Source: Cytophagales bacterium (GTDB lineage Bacteria > Bacteroidota > Bacteroidia > Cytophagales > Cyclobacteriaceae). From it: a stretch of DNA of 13,418 nt. Position numbers and translations under genes: made by a program. Below are positions 5,570 through 13,350 of the stretch, piece after piece. Numbering within the stretch: the stretch's first letter is position 1; each line of letters opens with the position of its first letter. Location: positions 1 to 13,418 of the forward strand of contig DAHVFH010000060.1 of the NCBI GenBank assembly GCA_027317105.1, in the 5' to 3' direction. A model generated the notes under the pieces. It had not been told where the DNA came from. It did no database searches and was given only the letters and a program-made list of their open reading frames with translations.

Positions 5570-6309
5570 ACTGTGCGTCAGTCGTGCGCTGGCCTCTGTC
5601 GGATTTGCGAGCCGCCCAGGGCGAACGAAGAGAAACGAAGTGAGTCCCGCGAGCAGGAGGTAGGGTGTGAGCATTAAAGCCCGACAAAAGGAGGGCGATG
5701 CGAACTATGAGAAGGCCACGGAATGTGTCATGGGTCGAGCAGTGGCCGCACGAACAAGGGCTGGCGTGATTTTTTGCTTTGTGCGGTTGGTTGTTGAAAG
5801 GTGCTGGGCGTTCGTCAGCCAACAAGTGGAGATGCAAAAAGCATGACAGCCCGCAGCCCGGACGACAGCGCAGGCGAGCACAACAATGGCAGCGGGTGGA
5901 CTTCAGCTTGCTGAGTGAAAGAGGACTGAATGAAACGAAATGAAGTGGAATGAGCTTGCGCTGGAAGTGAATGGAATTTGTGTTTATGTGCGATGATTGT
6001 GCTGAAGCCGATAAACCAAATGCAATGAACGTGAGTGCTGGCCAGCGAATGGAGCGTAATGTAGTGTAATGAAGGACGACTGAACGAAGCGGGATGCAGG
6101 ACATAGGAGCTGCCGTGACGAATGACGCAGCCAAAGCAAAAGGCATGACAGCATGGAGCGCAGCGAAACCTTTAGGCGAACAGTTGGTGCTGTTTGTGCG
6201 GATGGAAGCGTGTTAGCAACAGCACGGACTGTGAGTGCTGGCGTGATCTTTTGCGGCAAGGAAGGAGGAACACCTTATTAACCTGCGGGGGGATGTGCGG
6301 TGGGTGGGA
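5570..6309. repeat. GC-rich non-coding block with internal repeats
   Basis: About 740 bp are clearly richer in G+C and, on the plus strand, in purines than the genes on either side. Internal near-identical repeats: ctggcgtgat-Y-ttttgc at 5761-5777 and 6238-6254; caaaa-R-gcatgacagc at 5835-5850 and 6137-6152; gtgagtgctggc at 6031-6042 and 6231-6242 (200 bp apart); tttgtgcgg at 5778-5786 and 6193-6201. Motifs such as gaatgaa/aatggaa recur between 5920 and 6075. The long minus-strand frames here give Ser/Arg/Leu-rich products without family features and are judged spurious. It resembles a dispersed non-coding repeat element rather than genes. It ends at the stop codon of the defence operon. Confidence 0.55.
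6180..6232. repeat. 13-bp interrupted stem-loop inside the GC-rich block
   Basis: ACAGT (6180-6184) and GTGCTGTT (6187-6194) pair with ACTGT (6228-6232) and AACAGCAC (6218-6225), separated by a 2x2 internal loop. The loop is 23 nt (6195-6217). It is the most stable single hairpin I found in the block. There is no U-tract. Confidence 0.45.
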
Positions 6310-6927
6310 CTAAACGATTACTTTTCTAAAGGTTATGGAAACTCTTCTTCCCCTTTTATGATTGGCTCCGTTAAAGTCATCACTTTTTCGATTGGGAATA
6401 CCATGATACCAATTGAACCGGGATTCACCAGTCATTACTACTAAGGTTTTTGGTTCAAGAAATAGTGAAAGCTTATCCTTTGAGTTTGGTTCTCTTTCAA
6501 AATTGAATGCACAAGTGCCTCCTAAAGAAATTGAAATGATTGTATCTCCAAAACAAGGTTCACAATCAATATGTGGAGAGATACCCTGATCATCGACATA
6601 CTCATTTATAATTGCCTGGTCTGGAGTGAAATCAATTATTCCTTGTTTATTCAATCTCTTAATTAGAAAATTCATCCATTGAGGGACGGCACCTATGAAA
6701 AAGGAGTTGTCAATTCTTCTGGCCTTGTAATCATATTTATAACCATAGTGCTGTACTCTCCTTTTCAAATCATTCAGCCAGTTATTAGCATCAATGTTTT
6801 TTAAGAGTTCATTTTCTTCTTCGACTGAGATAAAATCAAAATATATTTTTAGCCCTTGAATTGCATTAGCATTTTCTAAGGATAGTTCTCTGTTGGTTTT
6901 ATTCTCTTTAAATAGATCCAGTGTCAT
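6310..6927 (-). CDS. AlkB-like Fe(II)/2-oxoglutarate dioxygenase
   Basis: A 205-residue AlkB-family protein of about the usual length. AlkB enzymes use Fe(II), O2 and 2-oxoglutarate to hydroxylate alkyl groups on nucleic-acid bases, releasing them oxidatively. Seen: RVQHYGYKYDY (57-67, nucleotide-recognition lid region), NEY (108-110, the NxY motif), iron ligands His119-x-Asp121 and His175 (NWYHGI), and R195-x-S-x-T-x-R201 (RVSITFR) for 2-oxoglutarate and substrate. All catalytic residues are present. The ATG at 6927 lies 2 nt after the helicase stop, so it is the third gene of the operon and probably translationally coupled. E. coli AlkB repairs 1-methyladenine and 3-methylcytosine. Here, beside restriction-type genes, it could edit modified DNA or RNA or protect self; that is inference. 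Confidence 0.93.
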   Translation of the reverse strand: MTLDLFKENKTNRELSLENANAIQGLKIYFDFISVEEENELLKNIDANNWLNDLKRRVQHYGYKYDYKARRIDNSFFIGAVPQWMNFLIKRLNKQGIIDFTPDQAIINEYVDDQGISPHIDCEPCFGDTIISISLGGTCAFNFEREPNSKDKLSLFLEPKTLVVMTGESRFNWYHGIPNRKSDDFNGANHKRGRRVSITFRKVIV

Positions 6928-6929
6928 TT

Positions 6930-9900
6930 TTAATTACTCAGTATTTCATAAAAAACCGTTTCCGTTTTGTCATAGCGGCTCATCTCCGCATTACGATAGG
7001 TAATGGTTTCAGTTCTTGGCATATTTTGACTTATTGGTTTTAACCGTGAAATTAATTTCTTAAACGCGCTATATGTTCTATTTCTCTTCTCCAATGAGGA
7101 GTTCTGATATAGTAGAATGTATTTGTTCAACGGAAACTTATCCATCATTACATTGATTTTATCGGCCAGCCTTTCAGCATCGTCTTTCGTGAGGGTGCCA
7201 AAGAGATAGGAGAAATTCAAAATCACAGTATTTGATAGTGTGAAAATGCTTTCCTGATAATCACCTGAAATTTTATTCAATGACTCCTCCAATAAGTATT
7301 TCGTGTCTTTGCTAAATAGACCCGATGTCAAAAATTGCTTACTTTTTTCAAGCATGGCGGTTGCCGTATCAATGCCTATGTAGTTGAAGTTAAAATTGGG
7401 CTTTGTGCCAAAGTATTGATTAAAGGCAAGGCCAGAGGTAGCCGGACCGCAACCAAAATCAAAAAAAGCTATCCTGTTGACCGTATTGGAAAATGAAAGA
7501 TTGAAAAAGTCACTGAAGCTTTTAAAAATCGCGTAAGAACTAAAATAGTGCTTCCGCATATTGTAAAAGCAATAAAGATTTGTTCTCTCCTGTTGAGTAT
7601 AACCAAACAGATTTTCTTGTCCGGAAAAGTTAGCTCTACCAAATTCAATCACGTTGAGTCGATTGAAATCAGAATCATTCCCATAGATCAGGCTAGGGTA
7701 TTGCGTTTTGGGATGGTTCTTAATCGGATCAATGACAAGGGCATTGTACGTTTTCGCAAAAGACTGATCAGGCTCATAGATATTCTCTGTGATATTCTGG
7801 TCAGTATCTGTTTCATCAATTTTGAATGCACCCTTTAGAAAATCAACAGTGCTGCAGTTTATAAAACCACCTTTCGAACGAATGAATTCTATCAATCTGA
7901 AATAGGTGAGATTGTTGGGAAGGATGCCAGGATTTCCAGTTATGAACAACTGCTTCTTGGCTCTTGTAATTGCGACATTTAATTTCCGATCAATAAGAAT
8001 CCCGTCTTCTTCTATGTTGTTCGCTAAGAAATCTAACTGATAGAATTGATTAATGCTAAAGGAATAGATGATCATATCCCGTTGACTTCCCTGGAAACGC
8101 TCAACTGTATCCACTGTAATCTTATCTAGTGCGGGGATGTTTAGTTTGTGGATTTCACGCCTGATTAGTGCAATCTGACTTCTATAAGGAGTAATTACAC
8201 CGATGCTCTCTTCAGGATTAAATGTGAGTGCATTTTTTTGATAAAGATCGTATGTGGTTTTTACAAGCGTAGCAACAATGCTGGCTTCGTTTGAGTTTAT
8301 CTTATTGGACTTATCTGTTTTAGATTTTTCTGATGGGATGAAGCAAACTCGTTTTGTTGCAGTGAGCGTTTCTATGCCATTAAGCTTGTCATATCTTGTA
8401 AAAGCAAGCTTTTCTGTTTGATGTGCTGTTGGAACAGGAACAAGTTGATTTTTATAGAAGGCGTAATTGGGGAAAAGACTTATCTCGGGGTGCATTCTCC
8501 CTTGTCTATGCAACATGGCTGTTACGCCTGAATGGCTGCCAGAATTATTTAACCGATATAATCTTTCGAATAGCGAATTCCTCCTATCAACTAAACCAAT
8601 TCTATTCAGTTCAGCTAATTCGATAATGGAATCTTGGGGAGTTTGAAGTACAACAGCAGGTAACTGCTTATGGTCACCGATTAAAATAAACTTGTCAATA
8701 GCATTGGCGCCAAGCGCATCTTTGGCGGACAGAATGCCAAGAATTTGAGGTTCTAAAATTTGAGAAGCTTCATCAATGATTGCGACCTCAAATCTTTTGA
8801 GTTTGAATAATTCTGTCTTGCTTGAAACGGAAGCAACAGTTCCGACAAAAAGCCTATATCCCTGAATGGTAGATTTTACCTGCTCTCTCGTTTCACATTT
8901 TTGAATTACTTTTTCCAACAATTTGTCTCTGTGCCTTTCTTCGCATGAAAGCTCATTGCCAATTCTGACATAAGGTGGTTTTCCTTTAGCCTTGTCCAAG
9001 GCATCACAGATTTCATCAACTGCTCTATTGGTGTATGAAAGAAGTATGATGTTTAGGGAAGGGTCTGAATAAAACTCTTCAACCATTGACCGCAGGGCAA
9101 TTGAAGTCTTACCAGTGCCAGGAGGCCCAACTAAAATGAAATAGTCCTTTGCGCGTTTTGCCTTTAAAATAACCTCGTTTATTTCGGGGCTACCATAGTC
9201 ACCTGTTAATTGCTTTGAATTGTCTTGTGTTGGTTGTCTTTCGGTAAGCAACAAATCCCGCCTTTCTTTGTTCGCTTGTAGGAAGGAGTACAAGCTTCTG
9301 TACATGGCATTGTAGGAAGAGTCTAAAAAATCATGTTCAATCGCATACTTACTATGAGATGGCAACACGGATTTATTTCTCTGTTTATTTCTGAGCCTTA
9401 CGGTAATCTCATCCGGTGACAGGTGTTCAATAGCGCCTTTAAAAATTTGCTTGTTTGTTACGTTATCAAACTCAGAGTTCCGCTCGTAGAGGACTACAAT
9501 ATCGCCTTTTCTAAAGTTTGGAAGGAAGTTAGAATTGTACGCTGGAATTGCTAATTGAATTGTGGCAGGATCCTCTTCTGATAAATTTTGATCTATGCTT
9601 AGATTGGTTAGTATTTCACCTGCTTCAATCTTTTCTTCAAGGGTGGAAAGCCAAAGTGTAGATATGCCTTTGCTTCCTTCATAGTCTGTATCACCTGCCT
9701 TTGAAAGGAAATGCTCCTTGGTAACAAATGAGTAAAAAGCATGGAAGTATTGCAATTCCAGGGGACTGGCACTATGGAAGTGCGATTTGAACTCTCTTAT
9801 CTGAGGTATGATGTAATTATCTATGAAGTTCTGACTTACCGATTCATTTGTAATCAGTGTCTCGGGAGTAATGCTGGCAATATGTTGCTTGGTTACAGAA

Positions 9901-11273
9901 TTCGTTTTATCGGCTGCAATTTTTCTTTCTGAAGAGACAATCAGATTTCTTAAATTGATAATACCTCTCAAGCGACTTTTAACAGGGACACTCAAACGCA
10001 AACTCCCTTCGTTATACTTTGAGTAAAAAATGTAAGCACGTAATGATTGAAATGGAATCCCTAAAACAGTTTGAATCACCAGTTGATATAAGAACGTTTG
10101 AGTAGCGTGATTTTTTCCAATCAGGGATGTATTGTTATCGGGAAAGGGCGCCTTCCCTGATTTAAGTTCGAGGATTTTTGAAAAATTTGAAGTAGGAACT
10201 TTTTGTAAAAAATCCAATCGTCCCTGCACGCCAAACTGTTCGCATATGAATGAGGGCTCTAAAATACCTTCCTCTCTGTCTATGTTGTGGTCATTATGAA
10301 CAAATACATTATTAACGACATTTCTTACATTTTCAAACTGGCTTTTGGTCCCTTGAAGAAATTCAACAAAGGCGGCTTGCGTTTGTATGTCAGAGCAGGT
10401 TGAGAATTCAAAAGGAGATGCTTTGAATACTTTTCTAATTGCCTCGTTATACACAACCGGCTTAGAAGGTTTCTCATTCACAAATTCGTCTAAAAAGAGG
10501 TTGGCAGCAGCACCCAAGAGAATATGCTTTGTGTTTTTTAACGCTTCAAACTTGCCTTGAATGAAATTCAGCGGATGACTCCCATATTCCTTAAAGCATT
10601 CTGCCAAAGAACTGATGTCTATCAAATAGTCCGGCTCCAAAACAATATACTCTGGTGTGTAGACACCAGCTTCATCCAGAATTGCATCTATTAAATTCAA
10701 TTGAGCTCCTTTCCAGAGATTTGAAATGGTTGTATTGAACTCGGCATTCAATCCTTCGATATGGTGTTTGATTTTTATTGGTTCTTCTGTAGGATGTTCT
10801 TCATCGTAACCATAAATAAAGGTGTCATCCCACCGATCCACCTCCACTCTTATCCGCGCATGCTTCTGACCTTTAGGTCTCAAGGAAGGTTTGAAAACAT
10901 CTCTTGTTGGCAATTCTTCAAAAAGTTCTTGCGGGATTTCAGTATCGTAGAAGTGACTGATTGCATTGCAAAGTGCTTTCAGATCTTGCAAGTATTCTTC
11001 TCGGGATGGCGAAAAGTTTGAGTGGAGTACGTTGTTCGCGTTTATCCTAAAAGTGTTAATCTGATAGGTTTTCCGCTTGTCCAGATTGGTCTTTGTGCAA
11101 ACAAAACTTAGCCGCGAAAAAAGATTTGAAAACTGAACGCTATCACCCGATGTTAAATCTTTTGAAACACGCTCTAACAATGAACGCATTCTAGCATATT
11201 TCGCCTTGATGTCATTGGAGTCGTTGTGATATTCTGTTAACTCATTGAAGAACTCAATTCCGGTTGAACGCAT
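6930..11273 (-). CDS. PD-(D/E)XK nuclease - SF1 (UPF1/Dna2-type) helicase - SAM-methyltransferase-like fusion
   Basis: A 1447-residue multidomain protein. Residues ~270-420 form a RecB/Cas4-like PD-(D/E)XK nuclease: GRLDF (Asp354), ELK (Glu369/Lys371) and QTFLY (Gln392/Tyr396, the QxxxY motif). The Fe-S cysteine cluster of Cas4/Dna2 is not evident. Residues ~585-650 resemble the beta-barrel insertion of UPF1-like helicases. The helicase spans ~690-1120: Walker A GPPGTGKT (716-723), Ia LSYTNRAVDE, II IIDEAS (832-837), III GDHKQLPAVV, V VERFQGSQRD and VI LNVAITRAKK. Residues ~1230-1447 show class I methyltransferase motifs: DFGCGPATSG (1272-1281) and GID with acidic Asp1302, then a ILNFSYLFG strand. 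Residues 1-260 are unassigned. The ATG at 11273 lies 75 bp after the previous gene's stop. The protein probably unwinds, cuts and perhaps methylates DNA. Which domains are active cannot be told from sequence. Confidence 0.92.
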   Translation of the reverse strand: MRSTGIEFFNELTEYHNDSNDIKAKYARMRSLLERVSKDLTSGDSVQFSNLFSRLSFVCTKTNLDKRKTYQINTFRINANNVLHSNFSPSREEYLQDLKALCNAISHFYDTEIPQELFEELPTRDVFKPSLRPKGQKHARIRVEVDRWDDTFIYGYDEEHPTEEPIKIKHHIEGLNAEFNTTISNLWKGAQLNLIDAILDEAGVYTPEYIVLEPDYLIDISSLAECFKEYGSHPLNFIQGKFEALKNTKHILLGAAANLFLDEFVNEKPSKPVVYNEAIRKVFKASPFEFSTCSDIQTQAAFVEFLQGTKSQFENVRNVVNNVFVHNDHNIDREEGILEPSFICEQFGVQGRLDFLQKVPTSNFSKILELKSGKAPFPDNNTSLIGKNHATQTFLYQLVIQTVLGIPFQSLRAYIFYSKYNEGSLRLSVPVKSRLRGIINLRNLIVSSERKIAADKTNSVTKQHIASITPETLITNESVSQNFIDNYIIPQIREFKSHFHSASPLELQYFHAFYSFVTKEHFLSKAGDTDYEGSKGISTLWLSTLEEKIEAGEILTNLSIDQNLSEEDPATIQLAIPAYNSNFLPNFRKGDIVVLYERNSEFDNVTNKQIFKGAIEHLSPDEITVRLRNKQRNKSVLPSHSKYAIEHDFLDSSYNAMYRSLYSFLQANKERRDLLLTERQPTQDNSKQLTGDYGSPEINEVILKAKRAKDYFILVGPPGTGKTSIALRSMVEEFYSDPSLNIILLSYTNRAVDEICDALDKAKGKPPYVRIGNELSCEERHRDKLLEKVIQKCETREQVKSTIQGYRLFVGTVASVSSKTELFKLKRFEVAIIDEASQILEPQILGILSAKDALGANAIDKFILIGDHKQLPAVVLQTPQDSIIELAELNRIGLVDRRNSLFERLYRLNNSGSHSGVTAMLHRQGRMHPEISLFPNYAFYKNQLVPVPTAHQTEKLAFTRYDKLNGIETLTATKRVCFIPSEKSKTDKSNKINSNEASIVATLVKTTYDLYQKNALTFNPEESIGVITPYRSQIALIRREIHKLNIPALDKITVDTVERFQGSQRDMIIYSFSINQFYQLDFLANNIEEDGILIDRKLNVAITRAKKQLFITGNPGILPNNLTYFRLIEFIRSKGGFINCSTVDFLKGAFKIDETDTDQNITENIYEPDQSFAKTYNALVIDPIKNHPKTQYPSLIYGNDSDFNRLNVIEFGRANFSGQENLFGYTQQERTNLYCFYNMRKHYFSSYAIFKSFSDFFNLSFSNTVNRIAFFDFGCGPATSGLAFNQYFGTKPNFNFNYIGIDTATAMLEKSKQFLTSGLFSKDTKYLLEESLNKISGDYQESIFTLSNTVILNFSYLFGTLTKDDAERLADKINVMMDKFPLNKYILLYQNSSLEKRNRTYSAFKKLISRLKPISQNMPRTETITYRNAEMSRYDKTETVFYEILSN

Positions 11274-11348
11274 GCGTCTTAATTTAAAAGGGTAAAATCT
11301 GTTTGTGTTCTTCTACGGATTAATATAGAGAGGTAAAAAATAGGGGCA

Positions 11349-13181
11349 CTATCGCTCCCAAATCTTCTCACAAATTGCTTTGTAGAGTTCTTGTCTCTCC
11401 TCGATGTCCTTCTTTTTGAATTGAACGTGAGCCTTAAACTCTAAACCCAACTCGTTCTTCATGTTACGGAAGTTAGGATTGTTTTGATAGTTCAATTCGC
11501 AAAGCGACTGAGCTAACATATTTTCTTTTATGTAGTGCTTCAATTTTTCCGGGTAAGGTTTTGCACTGAAAGATTGGTTTGTACCTCTTGGAAGCAGAAT
11601 CAGGCCACCTAGGCGATTTCTGTATTCCTGAAATTCGTACTCTTGATCAAATTCATCTTTGTGCTCTCTAAACTTATCTGCCCAAATGTGTTCGATTTCA
11701 AAAGGCTTGCCTTCGTGGTTATGAAAGTACTTTTCAAATGAGGAATTGAGACCAGCTTGTTTTTCTACGAAGCTTGTCATTCTAGATAATAGATACTTCA
11801 CGAATAATCTATTTTGGCCATGTAAGCGGAAGATCGCAATCTCTGAAAGAGTCTCTTCCATTTCATCAAGCTTTCTTTTCAGAATGCCTTGAAGTTCCAT
11901 GATATTCTTCCCTCTGATTTCTTTTACCAGCGTGTACATGGTATAACGAATTGAACTTGAGGCGAACTTCCGGAAGTTAACAGACCTGCGAACTACAAAC
12001 GCCTCGATGTAGCGAGCTACCAAATCCATCTTTTGATTAACCACTTCATCACTGTCGGAAACTGTTATGGGAGCGAGTAGCAATGGATAACTTAGTGAAT
12101 TAGCAATACCCCATCGGCTGATGTAAAAAATATGCTCCAGGGAGGGATTGAAGGTTCGCTCAGCTTTTAGGACGTTTAAGTAGGCTTTTAAAAAGAATTT
12201 GTAATCCTTATCGATAAAAGCTTCAAACTTCTCCGAAGCTTCATCTACTAGGTTAGCTTTATCGAGATTATCTCGGAACCAACTGTGAAAGCGCGTACCG
12301 ATTTTTTCAAAGTCTTCGTTCTTTGAACCTGCTTTACCCGGACGAATGGTATCCGCATATTGACCTCTGAACCATGCCTGAATAAAGCGCTGATCTTCAT
12401 CCTTTTCATAGCTGTGCAATTTCTGCATAGCGTCTTTCCAAAGTTCATTTGCTTTTTGTCTCTTCTTAGAATCAGAAAACTTCGATAGGATGAAACCCTT
12501 TAGCATTTCGGTGGGTGTCAGGTTTAGCCCACGGTCGTTCATGGTTTCAAAAATGGTGTAGGCGTTTTCATCAGAGTATGCAATGATCTCAACTAATACC
12601 ACATTGTATTTTAGCCAATCAATGAAGAAGGGCAGCACATCATTCTTTATTTCTTCAGGAAAGGATTTTTCTATGTCATCATAGCGCGCTGCCATGTTTT
12701 TAGTCGATTCATCATCTTCCTCGCGCAAATCATACTCCTGATTATTGAAAAGCTGGTTTAAGCAATGCATTCGTTCATCCACCTGAATGTTGAATGACTT
12801 ATCACCGTATTTCTCGGAAAAAATTAGTGACTCTAATTTCTCAGTATAGCCTAGTACCTTTTGAAGGTTGTTGAGATAAATCAATAGTAGGGTCAGTGAG
12901 GTAAGCCGTTGCTGTCCATCAATGATGCTTCTCTTGCCATCTTTTACGCTGACTACAAAGGGACCGAGGTAGTAGGAGTTGTAATTCTCAATGTCCTTGC
13001 GTTTGTGCTCAGGTCGGTATTCATCAAGAAAAGATGAAGTTAGGTCTGAAACCAGTTGTTCGATGTGGCGCTCTTCCCATTTGTACTCGCGTTGGAAATA
13101 ATCTACAGTATACTTTTTATCATCCAGTACTTCGGAGATTGAGCGATCATGCGCTTCGATTTTGTTGGTTATTTTGCTCAT
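11349..13181 (-). CDS. DUF262/DUF1524 protein, GmrSD-type (type IV restriction-like)
   Basis: 610 residues. The N-terminal DUF262 (~10-240) shows YFQREYKW (28-35), GPFVVS, the nucleotide-handling signature IIDGQQRLTSL (86-96) and FETMNDRGLNLTPTEMLKG (211-229). The C-terminal DUF1524 HNH-type nuclease (~490-560) shows IEHIWADKF (496-504), the RLGGLILLPRGTN segment (523-535) and Lys541...Tyr543. This is the domain order of fused GmrSD enzymes, which cut glucosylated hydroxymethylcytosine DNA in an NTP-dependent way. BrxU and SspE, which act with BREX or phosphorothioate systems, share it. So it may cleave modified phage DNA or be licensed by a host mark. It is the first intact gene of the operon. 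Its ATG lies one base after the stop of a truncated frame (TAGCATG), and its natural promoter may have been lost to the insertion at 13308. Confidence 0.93.
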   Translation of the reverse strand: MSKITNKIEAHDRSISEVLDDKKYTVDYFQREYKWEERHIEQLVSDLTSSFLDEYRPEHKRKDIENYNSYYLGPFVVSVKDGKRSIIDGQQRLTSLTLLLIYLNNLQKVLGYTEKLESLIFSEKYGDKSFNIQVDERMHCLNQLFNNQEYDLREEDDESTKNMAARYDDIEKSFPEEIKNDVLPFFIDWLKYNVVLVEIIAYSDENAYTIFETMNDRGLNLTPTEMLKGFILSKFSDSKKRQKANELWKDAMQKLHSYEKDEDQRFIQAWFRGQYADTIRPGKAGSKNEDFEKIGTRFHSWFRDNLDKANLVDEASEKFEAFIDKDYKFFLKAYLNVLKAERTFNPSLEHIFYISRWGIANSLSYPLLLAPITVSDSDEVVNQKMDLVARYIEAFVVRRSVNFRKFASSSIRYTMYTLVKEIRGKNIMELQGILKRKLDEMEETLSEIAIFRLHGQNRLFVKYLLSRMTSFVEKQAGLNSSFEKYFHNHEGKPFEIEHIWADKFREHKDEFDQEYEFQEYRNRLGGLILLPRGTNQSFSAKPYPEKLKHYIKENMLAQSLCELNYQNNPNFRNMKNELGLEFKAHVQFKKKDIEERQELYKAICEKIWER

Positions 13182-13182
13182 G

Positions 13183-13307
13183 CTATTTCTTTAGAATATC
13201 CCAGTTGTTTGAATACTTTTTTCCAGATGCTCGAAGCATGGAGAGATTAATACCTTTTCTATTGCCTTTTGGATTGTGATACATTAAGTCCTTCACCTTA
13301 TTGGAAA
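13183..13307 (-). pseudogene. Truncated 3' end of an upstream operon gene
   Basis: On the minus strand a frame running from the repeat at ~13307 encodes about 40 residues, including KVKDLMYHNPKGNRKGINLS, and ends at TAG (13185-13183). Just one base follows before the ATG of the DUF262 gene. That spacing is typical of the second gene in an operon. Upstream the frame enters the IS-like terminal repeats and soon meets a stop, so the 5' part is missing. I cannot name its family. A small intact ORF from ATG 13284 (33 codons) is an alternative but less likely reading. It suggests the operon had at least one more gene, now broken. Confidence 0.5.
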
Positions 13308-13350
13308 TTCCGCACAAAGTGACCACTCTTTTCCGCTGCAAAGTGACCAC
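13308..13350. mobile_element. Tandem terminal repeats resembling an IS21-family end
   Basis: Two near-identical copies lie in tandem: ttccgcacaaagtgaccac (13308-13326) and ttccgctgcaaagtgaccac (13331-13350), 23 bp apart. Multiple short terminal repeats containing a CAAA(C/G)TGACC core are a hallmark of IS21-family ends, where IstA binds. The element would extend to the right, out of the window. No istA or istB is seen in the 68 bases that remain, so the family call rests on the repeats alone. Confidence 0.5.

Noticed and set aside
5553..6259. Long minus-strand frames (197 and 91 codons) in the GC-rich block
   Set aside because: Products are Ser/Arg/Leu/His-rich with no domain signals, the frames overlap each other, and they run through the repeats and stem-loops; purine bias on the plus strand suppresses stops on the minus strand.
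13034..13279. 81-codon plus-strand frame at the start of the DUF262 gene
   Set aside because: Antisense to a conserved coding region with clear motifs; no features of its own.
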